From Treponema sp. (GTDB taxonomy: Bacteria > Spirochaetota > Spirochaetia > Treponematales > Treponemataceae), in assembly GCA_017525605.1 (NCBI GenBank), contig JAFXSM010000038.1:28958-92957 (forward strand): a DNA stretch of 64,000 nt. Direction: 5' to 3'. A program made the translations under genes and the position numbers. This document shows positions 16,145-23,590 of the stretch, one piece after another (position 1 is the stretch's first letter; each line of letters begins with the position of its first letter). Under the pieces are notes generated by a model. That model was not told the origin of the DNA. It saw only the letters and a program-made list of their open reading frames with translations, and ran no database searches.

Positions 16145-16530
16145 TTGTCTGCCTCCTCTGTATCGGGATTTCTTTTTAAGTAGTCTTCCATGCACTTTAT
16201 TGCCAAATCTTTTTCGCCTTTTGGCATTTTCTGACCACTCTTTCTATAGGCATTTGTTACGATTATCTTTTTTCCTTTCCTAAAGAATGCAAGATAACGG
16301 TCTGGCTGTGGCTTAAAGGCATAGATTTCGTCCCCTTCCGAACGAAACTTTGTCTTATCCACAATTTTTCCAAAGTCACCAAGTCTTTGACATAGCATCA
16401 AAAACTTACGCTGCTGGGCTAAATCAGTTGTGTTAAAATAATCAAAAGGCTGGCTTTCGCCTTTGTCGGTATAATACCACTCAATCTGAAAAAAATTGCC
16501 TTTATAAATAATGCAATCTTCTTTGTTCAT
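16141..16530 (-). CDS. higB: RelE/HigB-type toxin (Gp49-like, DUF891)
   Basis: A 129-residue basic protein with the RelE/ParE-superfamily pattern of Gp49-like toxins: an N-terminal strand, FLMLCQRLGDFG, then IYAFKPQPDRYLAFFRKGKKIIVTN as central strands and AYRKSGQKMPKGEKDLA near the C-terminus. Such enzymes cut mRNA at the ribosome. It is the first gene of the operon. There is no recognisable Shine-Dalgarno before its ATG; instead an operator-like palindrome starts 7 bp upstream, so translation initiation is probably weak. The A/T-rich codons differ from purD next door. Confidence 0.85.
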   Translation of the reverse strand: MNKEDCIIYKGNFFQIEWYYTDKGESQPFDYFNTTDLAQQRKFLMLCQRLGDFGKIVDKTKFRSEGDEIYAFKPQPDRYLAFFRKGKKIIVTNAYRKSGQKMPKGEKDLAIKCMEDYLKRNPDTEEADK

Positions 16531-16536
16531 AATTTA

Positions 16537-16558
16537 ATGTACCATAATTATGATACAT
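16537..16558. promoter_or_regulatory. Likely operator of the higBA-like pair
   Basis: A 22-bp palindrome with 10 of 11 base pairs matching: ATGTA-c-CATAAT and ATTATG-a-TACAT. It lies directly upstream of the toxin ATG and overlaps the likely -10 region (CATAAT on the reverse strand). Confidence 0.7.
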
Positions 16559-16609
16559 CGTCAAATTCTCTTGTCTGCATTCAAAAAGTCAAAGGAATTT
16601 GCTTTATGA

Positions 16610-16654
16610 AAATCCGACGGAACAATCCAGATAGTCACCCACAGCACAAGCTAG
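16610..16654 (+). pseudogene. 3' fragment of a beta-helix gene paralogue
   Basis: The frame reads KSDGTIQIVTHSTS and a stop, closely matching the C-terminus KDGTLQAAVHSTSW of the gene at 14608-15696; an in-frame stop stands directly upstream. With the 5' fragment at 15760 it brackets the toxin-antitoxin module. The remaining sequence to 16750 shows no gene. Confidence 0.75.
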
Positions 16655-16752
16655 TAACCAACGACAAAGGAAAATCCCCCGTGCCCATGAGCGCAACCGC
16701 CCGCGCGGGGGAGATGAGCGAGCGATTGTGTGTATGGAAAAAACTGCGCGCA

Positions 16753-16794
16753 AAAAGAGCCATGCCGAACCCAAAAAAATCCCGCATGGCTTCT
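16753..16794 (-). terminator. Terminator of purD
   Basis: On the reverse strand AGCCATGC pairs with GCATGGCT around an 18-base loop, followed by CTTTTTG. It stands 26 bp beyond the purD stop. Confidence 0.75.
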
Positions 16795-16819
16795 CTTGTC
16801 TGTTCGTCTGTGCTAGAAC

Positions 16820-18124
16820 TTAGTTCGACTCGGCCGCGCCTGGAAGACCGATGTCCTTCCTGTAGAACGCGCCCTCGAATTTGATGCCCTCGATTGCCTC
16901 GTAGGCCTTCTTCCATGCTTCGTCGAACGATTCACCGTGCGCGGAGCAGGCGAGGACTCTTCCGCCGGATGTCACGAGCTTTCCGCTGTCCTTCACGGCT
17001 CCGGCGATGAAGACCTTCGCGCCCGCGTCTGATATTTTCTTTTCGTCGAACGTGATTTCCTTGCCTTTCGGATATTTGAGCGGGTAGCCGCCTGAAACCA
17101 CGACCGGCGCGACCTGGAAGCCGCTCTTCCACTTCATGTCGAACGTGTCGAGAGTGCCGTCCATTATCGACTGGCACAATTCTGCAAAGTCGAAGTCCAT
17201 CATCGGAAGGACCGCCTGCGTCTCAGGGTCGCCGAGACGGACGTTGTATTCGAGTGCTTTCGGCCCGTCTTTCGTAATCATCAGGCCGAAGAAGATGAAT
17301 CCTCTGTAGTCCATTTTCTCTTCCACAAGTCCTTTGAGAGTCGGCTTGAGAATTCTCTCGTCGAACTGCTTCATCGTCTCGTCAGTAACATCCGAGAGCG
17401 GGCAGACTGCACCCATTCCGCCTGTGTTCGGTCCCTTCGCTCCGTCGTTCAATCTTTTGTGGTCTCTTGCAGGGAGGAACGGCTTGATTGTCGCTTTTGC
17501 CGGATTCTCAGGCGTGACCGAAACGGCCGCCAAAACTGAAATTTCCACGCCCTGCAAATATTCTTCTATTACAAGCTTCTTTCCGGCATCTCCGACCGCG
17601 TTTCCGTCCATCAGCTCGTTCACGGCGTTGAGTGCTTCTTCCGTTGTCTTTGCGACGACTACGCCTTTTCCTGCCGCGAGTCCGTCAGCCTTGATTACAA
17701 TCGGCGCGCCTTTTTTCTGGACGTATTCGAGGGCTGCGTTTTTGTCCGTGAAGGTTTCGGAATCGGCACATGCAACTCCGTATTTTTTCATGAAGACTTT
17801 CGACAAATCTTTTGAAGCTTCGAGAGCCGCGCCTTTCGCTTTCGGACCGACTGTCGGGATTCCCGCGTCCCACAATGCGTCCGCGATTCCGTCCGCGAGC
17901 GGGTCTTCAGGGCCTACGACCGCAAAATCGACTTTCTCGGATTTTGCCGTCTTCACTGCCGATTCGGTCAGGTTTCCTTCGACCTTCACGTTCCTGCATT
18001 TCTTCTCGGTTTCCGTTCCGCCGTTTCCAGGAATGCAGATTACTTCATCGATTTTTGTGCTCATTGCAAGACGGTAAGCGATTGCGTGCTCTCTTCCGCC
18101 TGAGCCGATAACGATAACTTTCAT
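16820..18124 (-). CDS. purD: Phosphoribosylamine--glycine ligase
   Basis: GARS makes 5-phosphoribosyl-glycinamide from phosphoribosylamine, glycine and ATP in purine synthesis. The 434-residue protein starts with MKVIVIGSGGREHAIA (ATG 18124, RBS gggagaa), preferred over an ATG four codons upstream that would lie inside the RBS. ATP-grasp features include VIKADGLAAGKGVVVA, EEYLQGVEISV, GPNTGGMGAV and LEYNVRLGDPETQ. Length fits the family (420-430). It appears to be a single-gene unit with its own terminator; no other pur genes are nearby. Confidence 0.97.
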   Translation of the reverse strand: MKVIVIGSGGREHAIAYRLAMSTKIDEVICIPGNGGTETEKKCRNVKVEGNLTESAVKTAKSEKVDFAVVGPEDPLADGIADALWDAGIPTVGPKAKGAALEASKDLSKVFMKKYGVACADSETFTDKNAALEYVQKKGAPIVIKADGLAAGKGVVVAKTTEEALNAVNELMDGNAVGDAGKKLVIEEYLQGVEISVLAAVSVTPENPAKATIKPFLPARDHKRLNDGAKGPNTGGMGAVCPLSDVTDETMKQFDERILKPTLKGLVEEKMDYRGFIFFGLMITKDGPKALEYNVRLGDPETQAVLPMMDFDFAELCQSIMDGTLDTFDMKWKSGFQVAPVVVSGGYPLKYPKGKEITFDEKKISDAGAKVFIAGAVKDSGKLVTSGGRVLACSAHGESFDEAWKKAYEAIEGIKFEGAFYRKDIGLPGAAESN

Positions 18125-18151
18125 ATTTTCTCCCATTTAAAAATTGAAAAT

Positions 18152-20068
18152 TCACAAAATGCTCTGCAGGATTTTGCTTGCCAGCGTCGCAAAAATGATT
18201 TTGTCCTTTTTGAACGTCCTTGCCGGCTTGAAGATGTCGCAGCAGATGAGAATGTTCCCGTCGTAGAATTCCAGCGTGGATGCCACGTTCGCCTTGATGT
18301 ACATCTTGTACAGCGTCTTGTCCAGCGTGTTCAGGACGTTCGTGTTGTCCATGTGGAGCATTCCGTTCTGGAAATACTTGAAGTAGCTCTGCTCGCCCGA
18401 ATCAAGCGACATCAGGTGCTCTTTTCTTACGTCAAGGAAAGTTTCCTTCTGCTCCATGTTCTCTTCCGCCGACTTGCTTATGACGCTGTAAGCCTGCATG
18501 AGCCTGCCTGCCTGATTCTTCCGCGTGAATACCGATATCCTGTGCACGTTTATGTGCGTGCAAAGTTTTCCGAGGATGTCGCAAATCTCGCCGTCGTCGG
18601 TTTTTTTGGAGCCGAGAAGTCCGTTGAGTTTCATCAGGATGTCGAATTCCTCGTTCGCGTTTTCCATGTAGTATTCGCTAGGAGTCTGCGCGTTCGAATT
18701 CCTGCAATCTTCCATGACGATGGATTCGTGAAGCTCCGGTTTGTAGATGATGTAGCAGCTTCTTCCCTTCGCTTTTGCGATGTACAGGCATTTGTCCGCG
18801 ATTTTGAAGAGATCTTCGTAATTCGTCGCGTTCTGCGGTGCGCGCGCGATTCCCATCGAGCACGTCACTACGCTTTCGGGATTTTCCGCCGTTATGCTCC
18901 ACTGGATTCCGATTCTGATGTTGCGCGTGACGTTTCTGATGTCCTCTTCCGAGGTCTTGTCGAGCATGATGAGGAATTCGTCTCCGCCGATTCTTCCTGC
19001 GATTCCGATTCCTGCGATTGCTTCTTTTATTGCCGTCGATACGACCGTCAGGACTTTGTCGCCGAATGCGTGCCCGTATGTGTCGTTGCATTCCTTGAAT
19101 TTGTCAACGTCCATGATAATCATCGACACCGGATTCTTCTGCTCGTTGACTTTTCGGATTGCGATTTCTGTTATCGCTTTCTTGTTGTAAAGGTCGGTCA
19201 GGCCGTCTTTCTTCTCGCTGTAGATGTTCTGGATAAGACCACGCTCTTCTCCGCTCGTTATGCTTCCTATTATCGTGGCGTTGTTCCGCGTGCTTGTCTT
19301 GACCGTGTGAACCGTGACGAGCTTCTTGTCGTTCTGCAAAAATTTGTAGATTTTGCCGGCGAGCATTTTCTCACAGTCCGCAATCATCGCGTTGAACTGC
19401 TGGTTTGAGTCGTCCATCAGCATGTTGAGGTCAAAATTGTTCGCGAAATACGTTTTGAATTCTTCTTTTCCGCCCTGAAACGAAACCGTCACGTCCTTCG
19501 TGTTCTTCAGCTTGAAATTCGTCCCGTCAAAGATGAAATAATCCGCATCGAAATTCTGCAGAAGTGCCTTGTATTCCCTGCTTTCGAGCAATGCGCTGTC
19601 CAAAAGGCATTTCGAATATGAAAGCTCCACGACTTCCACATTGAACGCGTTTTTCAGTTCGCTGAATTCCACGAAGAAAAGGCAGCTTTTGTGCTGGATT
19701 TGAGCGTTCTTCGGATTCTGCTTGTTGAGGATAATCGTCGCGATGAAATATGGATTTGAAATTTCTTTTTCTGCGTCTGATTCTTGTCGGAATGTCTTGA
19801 GGAAGAATTTGAAATTTTTGCTGTCGGTATCGGTCATGTACGACGCAAGGTTCAGATGAGGATCGGTAATGTTGAAAAGCCGTAAAAAGCTTCTGTTTCC
19901 TTCTGATACATTCAGTTCATCGTCTATCACGAACGAAACGTCACTTATTCTTCTTTGGTTAATTGTATCCAAAATAGACCTTCTGTTTTGTAGATTTTCA
20001 ACCGACTTTTTTCTATAGATGATAGGAGCTTTTCGAAAAATTTGAAATTTTTTCGACTTTTCCGACAC
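18152..20068 (-). CDS. GGDEF-domain diguanylate cyclase with PAS-like N-terminus
   Basis: A 638-residue soluble protein. The N-terminal part contains a PAS-like stretch (VSFVIDDELNVSEGNRSFLRLF). The GGDEF domain (about 290-450) has DLYNKKAI, DVDKFKECNDTYGH and an intact RIGGDEF at about 361-365, so cyclase activity (2 GTP to c-di-GMP) is expected. The inhibitory I-site RxxD is replaced by AGIG. The C-terminal 180 residues resemble a degenerate GAF-like sensory region. The start codon is GTG (20068) without an obvious RBS. It is divergent from the zinc-ribbon gene and lies near flaB and an HD-GYP protein, suggesting control of motility. Confidence 0.85.
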   Translation of the reverse strand: MSEKSKKFQIFRKAPIIYRKKSVENLQNRRSILDTINQRRISDVSFVIDDELNVSEGNRSFLRLFNITDPHLNLASYMTDTDSKNFKFFLKTFRQESDAEKEISNPYFIATIILNKQNPKNAQIQHKSCLFFVEFSELKNAFNVEVVELSYSKCLLDSALLESREYKALLQNFDADYFIFDGTNFKLKNTKDVTVSFQGGKEEFKTYFANNFDLNMLMDDSNQQFNAMIADCEKMLAGKIYKFLQNDKKLVTVHTVKTSTRNNATIIGSITSGEERGLIQNIYSEKKDGLTDLYNKKAITEIAIRKVNEQKNPVSMIIMDVDKFKECNDTYGHAFGDKVLTVVSTAIKEAIAGIGIAGRIGGDEFLIMLDKTSEEDIRNVTRNIRIGIQWSITAENPESVVTCSMGIARAPQNATNYEDLFKIADKCLYIAKAKGRSCYIIYKPELHESIVMEDCRNSNAQTPSEYYMENANEEFDILMKLNGLLGSKKTDDGEICDILGKLCTHINVHRISVFTRKNQAGRLMQAYSVISKSAEENMEQKETFLDVRKEHLMSLDSGEQSYFKYFQNGMLHMDNTNVLNTLDKTLYKMYIKANVASTLEFYDGNILICCDIFKPARTFKKDKIIFATLASKILQSIL

Positions 20069-20123
20069 TAAATCGTCTGATTATACTATAACAAACATTT
20101 TTGCATAAGGAGAAGTTTATTTT

Positions 20124-20537
20124 ATGTCGTATTTTTTCATGTTCCTGGGAGTTTTGCTTTTGCTGATTGTCTTTTCGGTAATCATAAAGCTCCGAATCGA
20201 CCCGAACAAATCGAAGAACGAGCTTAGAACTCAGGTGGGGGAGAACGGCGGCGTTGAATTCATCAAATGCCCGGTCTGCAATACTCCGCTCACGAAAACT
20301 GAGAATCTTCATTCTAGAATCTTCCGCCCGATGAACACGCCCGACCAGCGCATGATGGTTCAGGGCTGCCCCCACTGCTACCCGGAAGTGCAGAGCGGCG
20401 TAAGAAGAATTTGCCCTGTCTGCAAGAAAATTCTTTCGAAAGATGATGAGCTTGTCGCAAGGCTCTTCAACAGGAGCGACAAGAAGAAGCACGTCATGAT
20501 AGTCGGCTGCTCAATCTGCATGAATTTGGACAAATGA
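20124..20537 (+). CDS. Membrane-anchored zinc-ribbon protein
   Basis: A 137-residue protein with one N-terminal transmembrane helix (about residues 3-22) and a cytoplasmic tail with four Cys pairs: CPVC, CPHC, CPVC and CSIC. These could form two zinc ribbons. No enzyme motif is visible. An RBS (aaggaga) precedes the ATG. It is divergent from the GGDEF gene and upstream of flaB. The function is unknown; similar short zinc-ribbon membrane proteins are known from treponemes as conserved hypotheticals. Confidence 0.75.
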   Translation: MSYFFMFLGVLLLLIVFSVIIKLRIDPNKSKNELRTQVGENGGVEFIKCPVCNTPLTKTENLHSRIFRPMNTPDQRMMVQGCPHCYPEVQSGVRRICPVCKKILSKDDELVARLFNRSDKKKHVMIVGCSICMNLDK

Positions 20538-20602
20538 AAAATAAATTCAGATTCGATGAACGGAATTCACAAAAATAAAATTTAAAAAAAAATCTTTTTC
20601 GC

Positions 20603-20629
20603 TAAAGTCTAATAAAACTGTTCCGAAAT
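20603..20629 (+). promoter_or_regulatory. Sigma-28 (FliA)-type promoter of flaB
   Basis: TAAA at 20603-20606 and TCCGAAAT at 20622-20629 with a 15-bp gap fit the flagellar sigma-28 consensus TAAA-N15-GCCGATAA. It leaves a leader of about 70 nt to the flaB start. Confidence 0.65.
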
Positions 20630-20703
20630 TTAATAATGTAGGGTCGTAGAACTCACACAGTTATAAACTGTCGATAATTAACCATCTTATAAGGAGATAT
20701 TTT

Positions 20704-21564
20704 ATGGTTATCAATCACAATATGAGTGCAATGTTTGCACAGCGCCAGGGTGGAATCACTGAGTTGAACCACACTAAGAATTTGGAGAAACTCTCTTCTG
20801 GAGAGAAAATCAACCGCGCTGGAGACGATGCTTCAGGACTCGCAGTTTCTGAGAAAATGAGAGCTCAGATCCGCGGCTTGAACAAAGCTTCTGAGAACGC
20901 ACCGAACGACATCAGCTTCATCCAGACAACAGAAGGCTACCTCCAGGAGACAACTGACATCGTTCAGAGAATCCGCGAGTTGGCTGTTCAGTCTTCAAAC
21001 GGTATCTACACTGACGAAGACAGAATGCAGATCCAGGTTGAGGTTTCTGCTCTCGTTGCTGAGATTGACAGAGTCGCTTCACACGCACAGTTCAACGGAA
21101 TGAACATGCTCACAGGACGCTTTGCTCGCTCAACAGGTGAGAACACTGTTACTGCTTCTATGTGGTTCCACGTTGGAGCTAACATGGATCAGAGAATCCA
21201 GGCTTTCATCGGTACAATGACAGCTTCTGCTCTCGGAGTTCGCTCAGTCGGAAACGAAGAGATCATCTCTCTCGCTGATCCAGATTCAGCTAACCGCGCA
21301 ATCGGAACTCTCGACGAAGCTTTGAAGAAGATCAACAAGCAGCGCGCTGACCTCGGTGCTTACCAGAACAGACTTGAGAAGACAGTTGCAGGTGTTAACA
21401 ATGCAGCTGAGAACCTCCAGGCTTCTGAGTCACGCATCCGCGATACAGACATGGCTAAAGAAGTTGTTGATTCTACAAAGAATCAGGTTCTTACTCAGGC
21501 TGGACAGGCAATGCTCGCACAGGCAAACCAGAACAGCCAGGGTGTTCTTTCACTCCTCCGCTAG
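20704..21564 (+). CDS. flaB: Periplasmic flagellar core flagellin FlaB
   Basis: A 286-residue flagellin with only the conserved D0/D1 ends and no variable central domain, as in spirochaete FlaB proteins: [15 protein letters not shown] and [26 protein letters not shown] at the N-terminus (shown in parts), and [30 protein letters not shown] at the C-terminus. There is no signal peptide; export is by the flagellar type III apparatus, and the filament stays in the periplasm. It is preceded by a sigma-28-type promoter and RBS (aaggag) and followed by a strong terminator, so it is monocistronic. Codon use is biased like a highly expressed gene. Treponemes usually have two or three flaB genes; only one is in this window. 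Confidence 0.96.
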   Translation: MVINHNMSAMFAQRQGGITELNHTKNLEKLSSGEKINRAGDDASGLAVSEKMRAQIRGLNKASENAPNDISFIQTTEGYLQETTDIVQRIRELAVQSSNGIYTDEDRMQIQVEVSALVAEIDRVASHAQFNGMNMLTGRFARSTGENTVTASMWFHVGANMDQRIQAFIGTMTASALGVRSVGNEEIISLADPDSANRAIGTLDEALKKINKQRADLGAYQNRLEKTVAGVNNAAENLQASESRIRDTDMAKEVVDSTKNQVLTQAGQAMLAQANQNSQGVLSLLR

Positions 21565-21634
21565 TCTTAAAGTTGCGTAGCAACAGCAGGTTGCGTCGCA
21601 ATCTGCAACTACGGTTTGGTGCTTGAACCAATGT

Positions 21635-21662
21635 AAAGCACTTCAATAGAAGTGCTTTTTTT
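21635..21662 (+). terminator. Terminator of flaB
   Basis: A perfect 10-bp stem AAAGCACTTC/GAAGTGCTTT with loop AATA, followed by a T-run. Confidence 0.92.
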
Positions 21663-21718
21663 AATTTAACGTAAACAAAAAAAATAAAAATCAACGTTGT
21701 TGATTTAGCCTTGTAAAG

Positions 21719-21766
21719 AAAAGCTCGTCCTGTTTCTAGCGACGGGCTTTCTTCGTTTCTAGCGAC
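21719..21766 (+). other. Second hairpin and 12-bp direct repeat before the HD-GYP gene
   Basis: AAAGCTCGTC/GACGGGCTTT form a terminator-like stem (21719-21750). The sequence gtttctagcgac occurs twice, at 21732 and 21755. The 289 bp between flaB and the HD-GYP gene hold no gene. Confidence 0.5.
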
Positions 21767-21853
21767 TTTCGCTGAATTTTTTTTGATTTTTTTGCCTTCC
21801 GTGATTCCAAAAAAAACGTTTTTGTAAAGAAAAAGCCGATATATAATGAGGTG

Positions 21854-23590
21854 ATGTTTAAAAAACTTGATAAGAAAAGACGGCGTATGAGAATTTTCAT
21901 TATTGCGCAAGTCAGCGTCGCAGTAATGGTCATCTTTTTCATAAGCTACACGTTCTTTTCGTTTTACAAGACTGCAAAATCTGATGCTTTTCTCATTGGT
22001 GAAAAATCTGTCTATGAAGTCGGAGAGAAGCTGAATAATTTTCTCCTCAATGCGCTTTCCGTTCTGAACGTCACTTGCGACACTGTCGATTTCATGGTCG
22101 AGAACAAAGTTTCGAAGGATGCGCTGGAATTCTATCTTGTCTCGATGACCGAAAAATATAAAAAAAGCAACGGCAGCAGTTTCTTAAGAATATGCGGCCT
22201 GATAGACGGCAAATTCATCAACGAGTCGCCCGAAGATTTTTTGCCGGGCGTCAAATCTGAGCCTAAGGCGTTCGGCTGGTACATATCCGCAATCCGTGCT
22301 GGCGGTGCGCCTGTCATCAGTTTCCCGTACAGAGATTCTGTCACGGGCGATTTGGTTATTTCAATTTCGCGGATGCTTTCCGACCATGTGAGCGTCATTT
22401 CGACCGATATCTCAATTTCGGATTTTCAGTCCTACATAAATGATTTGACGGATAACAAGTCGTTCGGGTTCATCATGGACAAAAATTCATTTGTCGTCGC
22501 GCATACGAGCGAGGACGTATTCGGCAAGAACATTCTGCGTGACGATGATTTTTCGTTCGACATGAAGAATCTCGTGGGAAAAATCATAACTTCCGCTTCT
22601 TCAAATCGCATTGGTGACTGCAAACTTGCCTTTGAGGACCACATAGACGGCAACGATGTCATGGCATTTTCGATGACTGTTCGTGACGATTGGTTTGTCG
22701 TCATGGTCATAGATTCCAGCCGGTTGTTCAGCAAAATTCAGTTCAACTACGTCTTCAACATTGTCGGGTTCATTCTTCTTATCGCAATCATCATCTATTA
22801 CTGCACCCAGATGTTCATCGGAAACCTCAAGCTTGAGTCGAAGGTGGAGGAGCAGGTCGCGCAGATGGTGACGATGCAGAATTCCATCATCGAGGAGCTT
22901 GCAACTCTCATCGAAAGCCGTGACGCGAACACGGGCGAGCACGTCAAGAACACTAGGGTGTATTCGCTGATGATTGCGAAGCGGATGTACGTCAAGAAAA
23001 TCTATCCAGACGAGGTGACGAAGACTTTCATCCGATATCTTCGGAATGCTGCTCCGCTTCATGATGTCGGAAAAATCACGGTTCCTGATTCCGTTCTCTG
23101 CAAGCCCGGTCAGCTTAGCGATTTTGAATACGAGGTGATGAAGAACCACACGCGAATCGGCGGCGCAATCATCAGAAAGATTTTCAAGAAGTCGATAAAC
23201 ACTGACGCTATCCGTATGGCAGTCGAGGTCGCGCAGTATCACCACGAGAGATGGGACGGCAACGGGTATCCGCTCGGAATGAGGGAAGATGAGATTCCGC
23301 TTTCCGCAAGAATCCTTGCCGTTGCGGACTGCTTTGACGCTCTCGTTTCTCAGCGGTGCTACAAAAAATCAGTTCCTGCAAGCGTCGCATTCAATATGAT
23401 AAATGCCGAGTCTGGTACGCATTTTGACCCTATGGTCGTTCAGGTTTTCATGTCGCTCAAAAGCGATGTCATCGCGCATCTCAGGAAAATCGGGAACGAA
23501 GCCGCGCTGCAGGACTACGACTCGGATGCTCCGGGCGAAGTCAGGCGCGGCATTCTGGATGAAGTGATTCCGTCGCACAATCTCACTTGA
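21854..23590 (+). CDS. Membrane HD-GYP c-di-GMP phosphodiesterase with extracytoplasmic sensor
   Basis: About 578 residues. A first transmembrane helix (about 14-36) and a second (about 293-315) enclose a periplasmic region that looks like a Cache sensor (GWYISAIRAGGAPVISFPYR, VVMVIDSSRLF). The cytoplasmic HD-GYP domain has PLHDVGKI, HTRIGGAII, HHERWDGNGYP (about residue 463) and ILAVADCFDALVS, all ligands for the metal centre, so activity against c-di-GMP is expected. The start is uncertain: GTG 21851, ATG 21854, or an ATG 12 codons later. It lies after flaB and its 3' end overlaps the convergent AAA gene by 8 bp. Confidence 0.9.
   Translation: MFKKLDKKRRRMRIFIIAQVSVAVMVIFFISYTFFSFYKTAKSDAFLIGEKSVYEVGEKLNNFLLNALSVLNVTCDTVDFMVENKVSKDALEFYLVSMTEKYKKSNGSSFLRICGLIDGKFINESPEDFLPGVKSEPKAFGWYISAIRAGGAPVISFPYRDSVTGDLVISISRMLSDHVSVISTDISISDFQSYINDLTDNKSFGFIMDKNSFVVAHTSEDVFGKNILRDDDFSFDMKNLVGKIITSASSNRIGDCKLAFEDHIDGNDVMAFSMTVRDDWFVVMVIDSSRLFSKIQFNYVFNIVGFILLIAIIIYYCTQMFIGNLKLESKVEEQVAQMVTMQNSIIEELATLIESRDANTGEHVKNTRVYSLMIAKRMYVKKIYPDEVTKTFIRYLRNAAPLHDVGKITVPDSVLCKPGQLSDFEYEVMKNHTRIGGAIIRKIFKKSINTDAIRMAVEVAQYHHERWDGNGYPLGMREDEIPLSARILAVADCFDALVSQRCYKKSVPASVAFNMINAESGTHFDPMVVQVFMSLKSDVIAHLRKIGNEAALQDYDSDAPGEVRRGILDEVIPSHNLT

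Noticed and set aside
16537..16884. 115-codon forward frame starting in the higBA operator
   Set aside because: It crosses a pseudogene fragment and the purD terminator in another frame and runs into purD antisense; the protein is not credible.
18122..18136. Upstream purD start (MGENMKV)
   Set aside because: The four extra codons consist of the ribosome binding site itself; MKVIVIGSGGREH is the conserved start.
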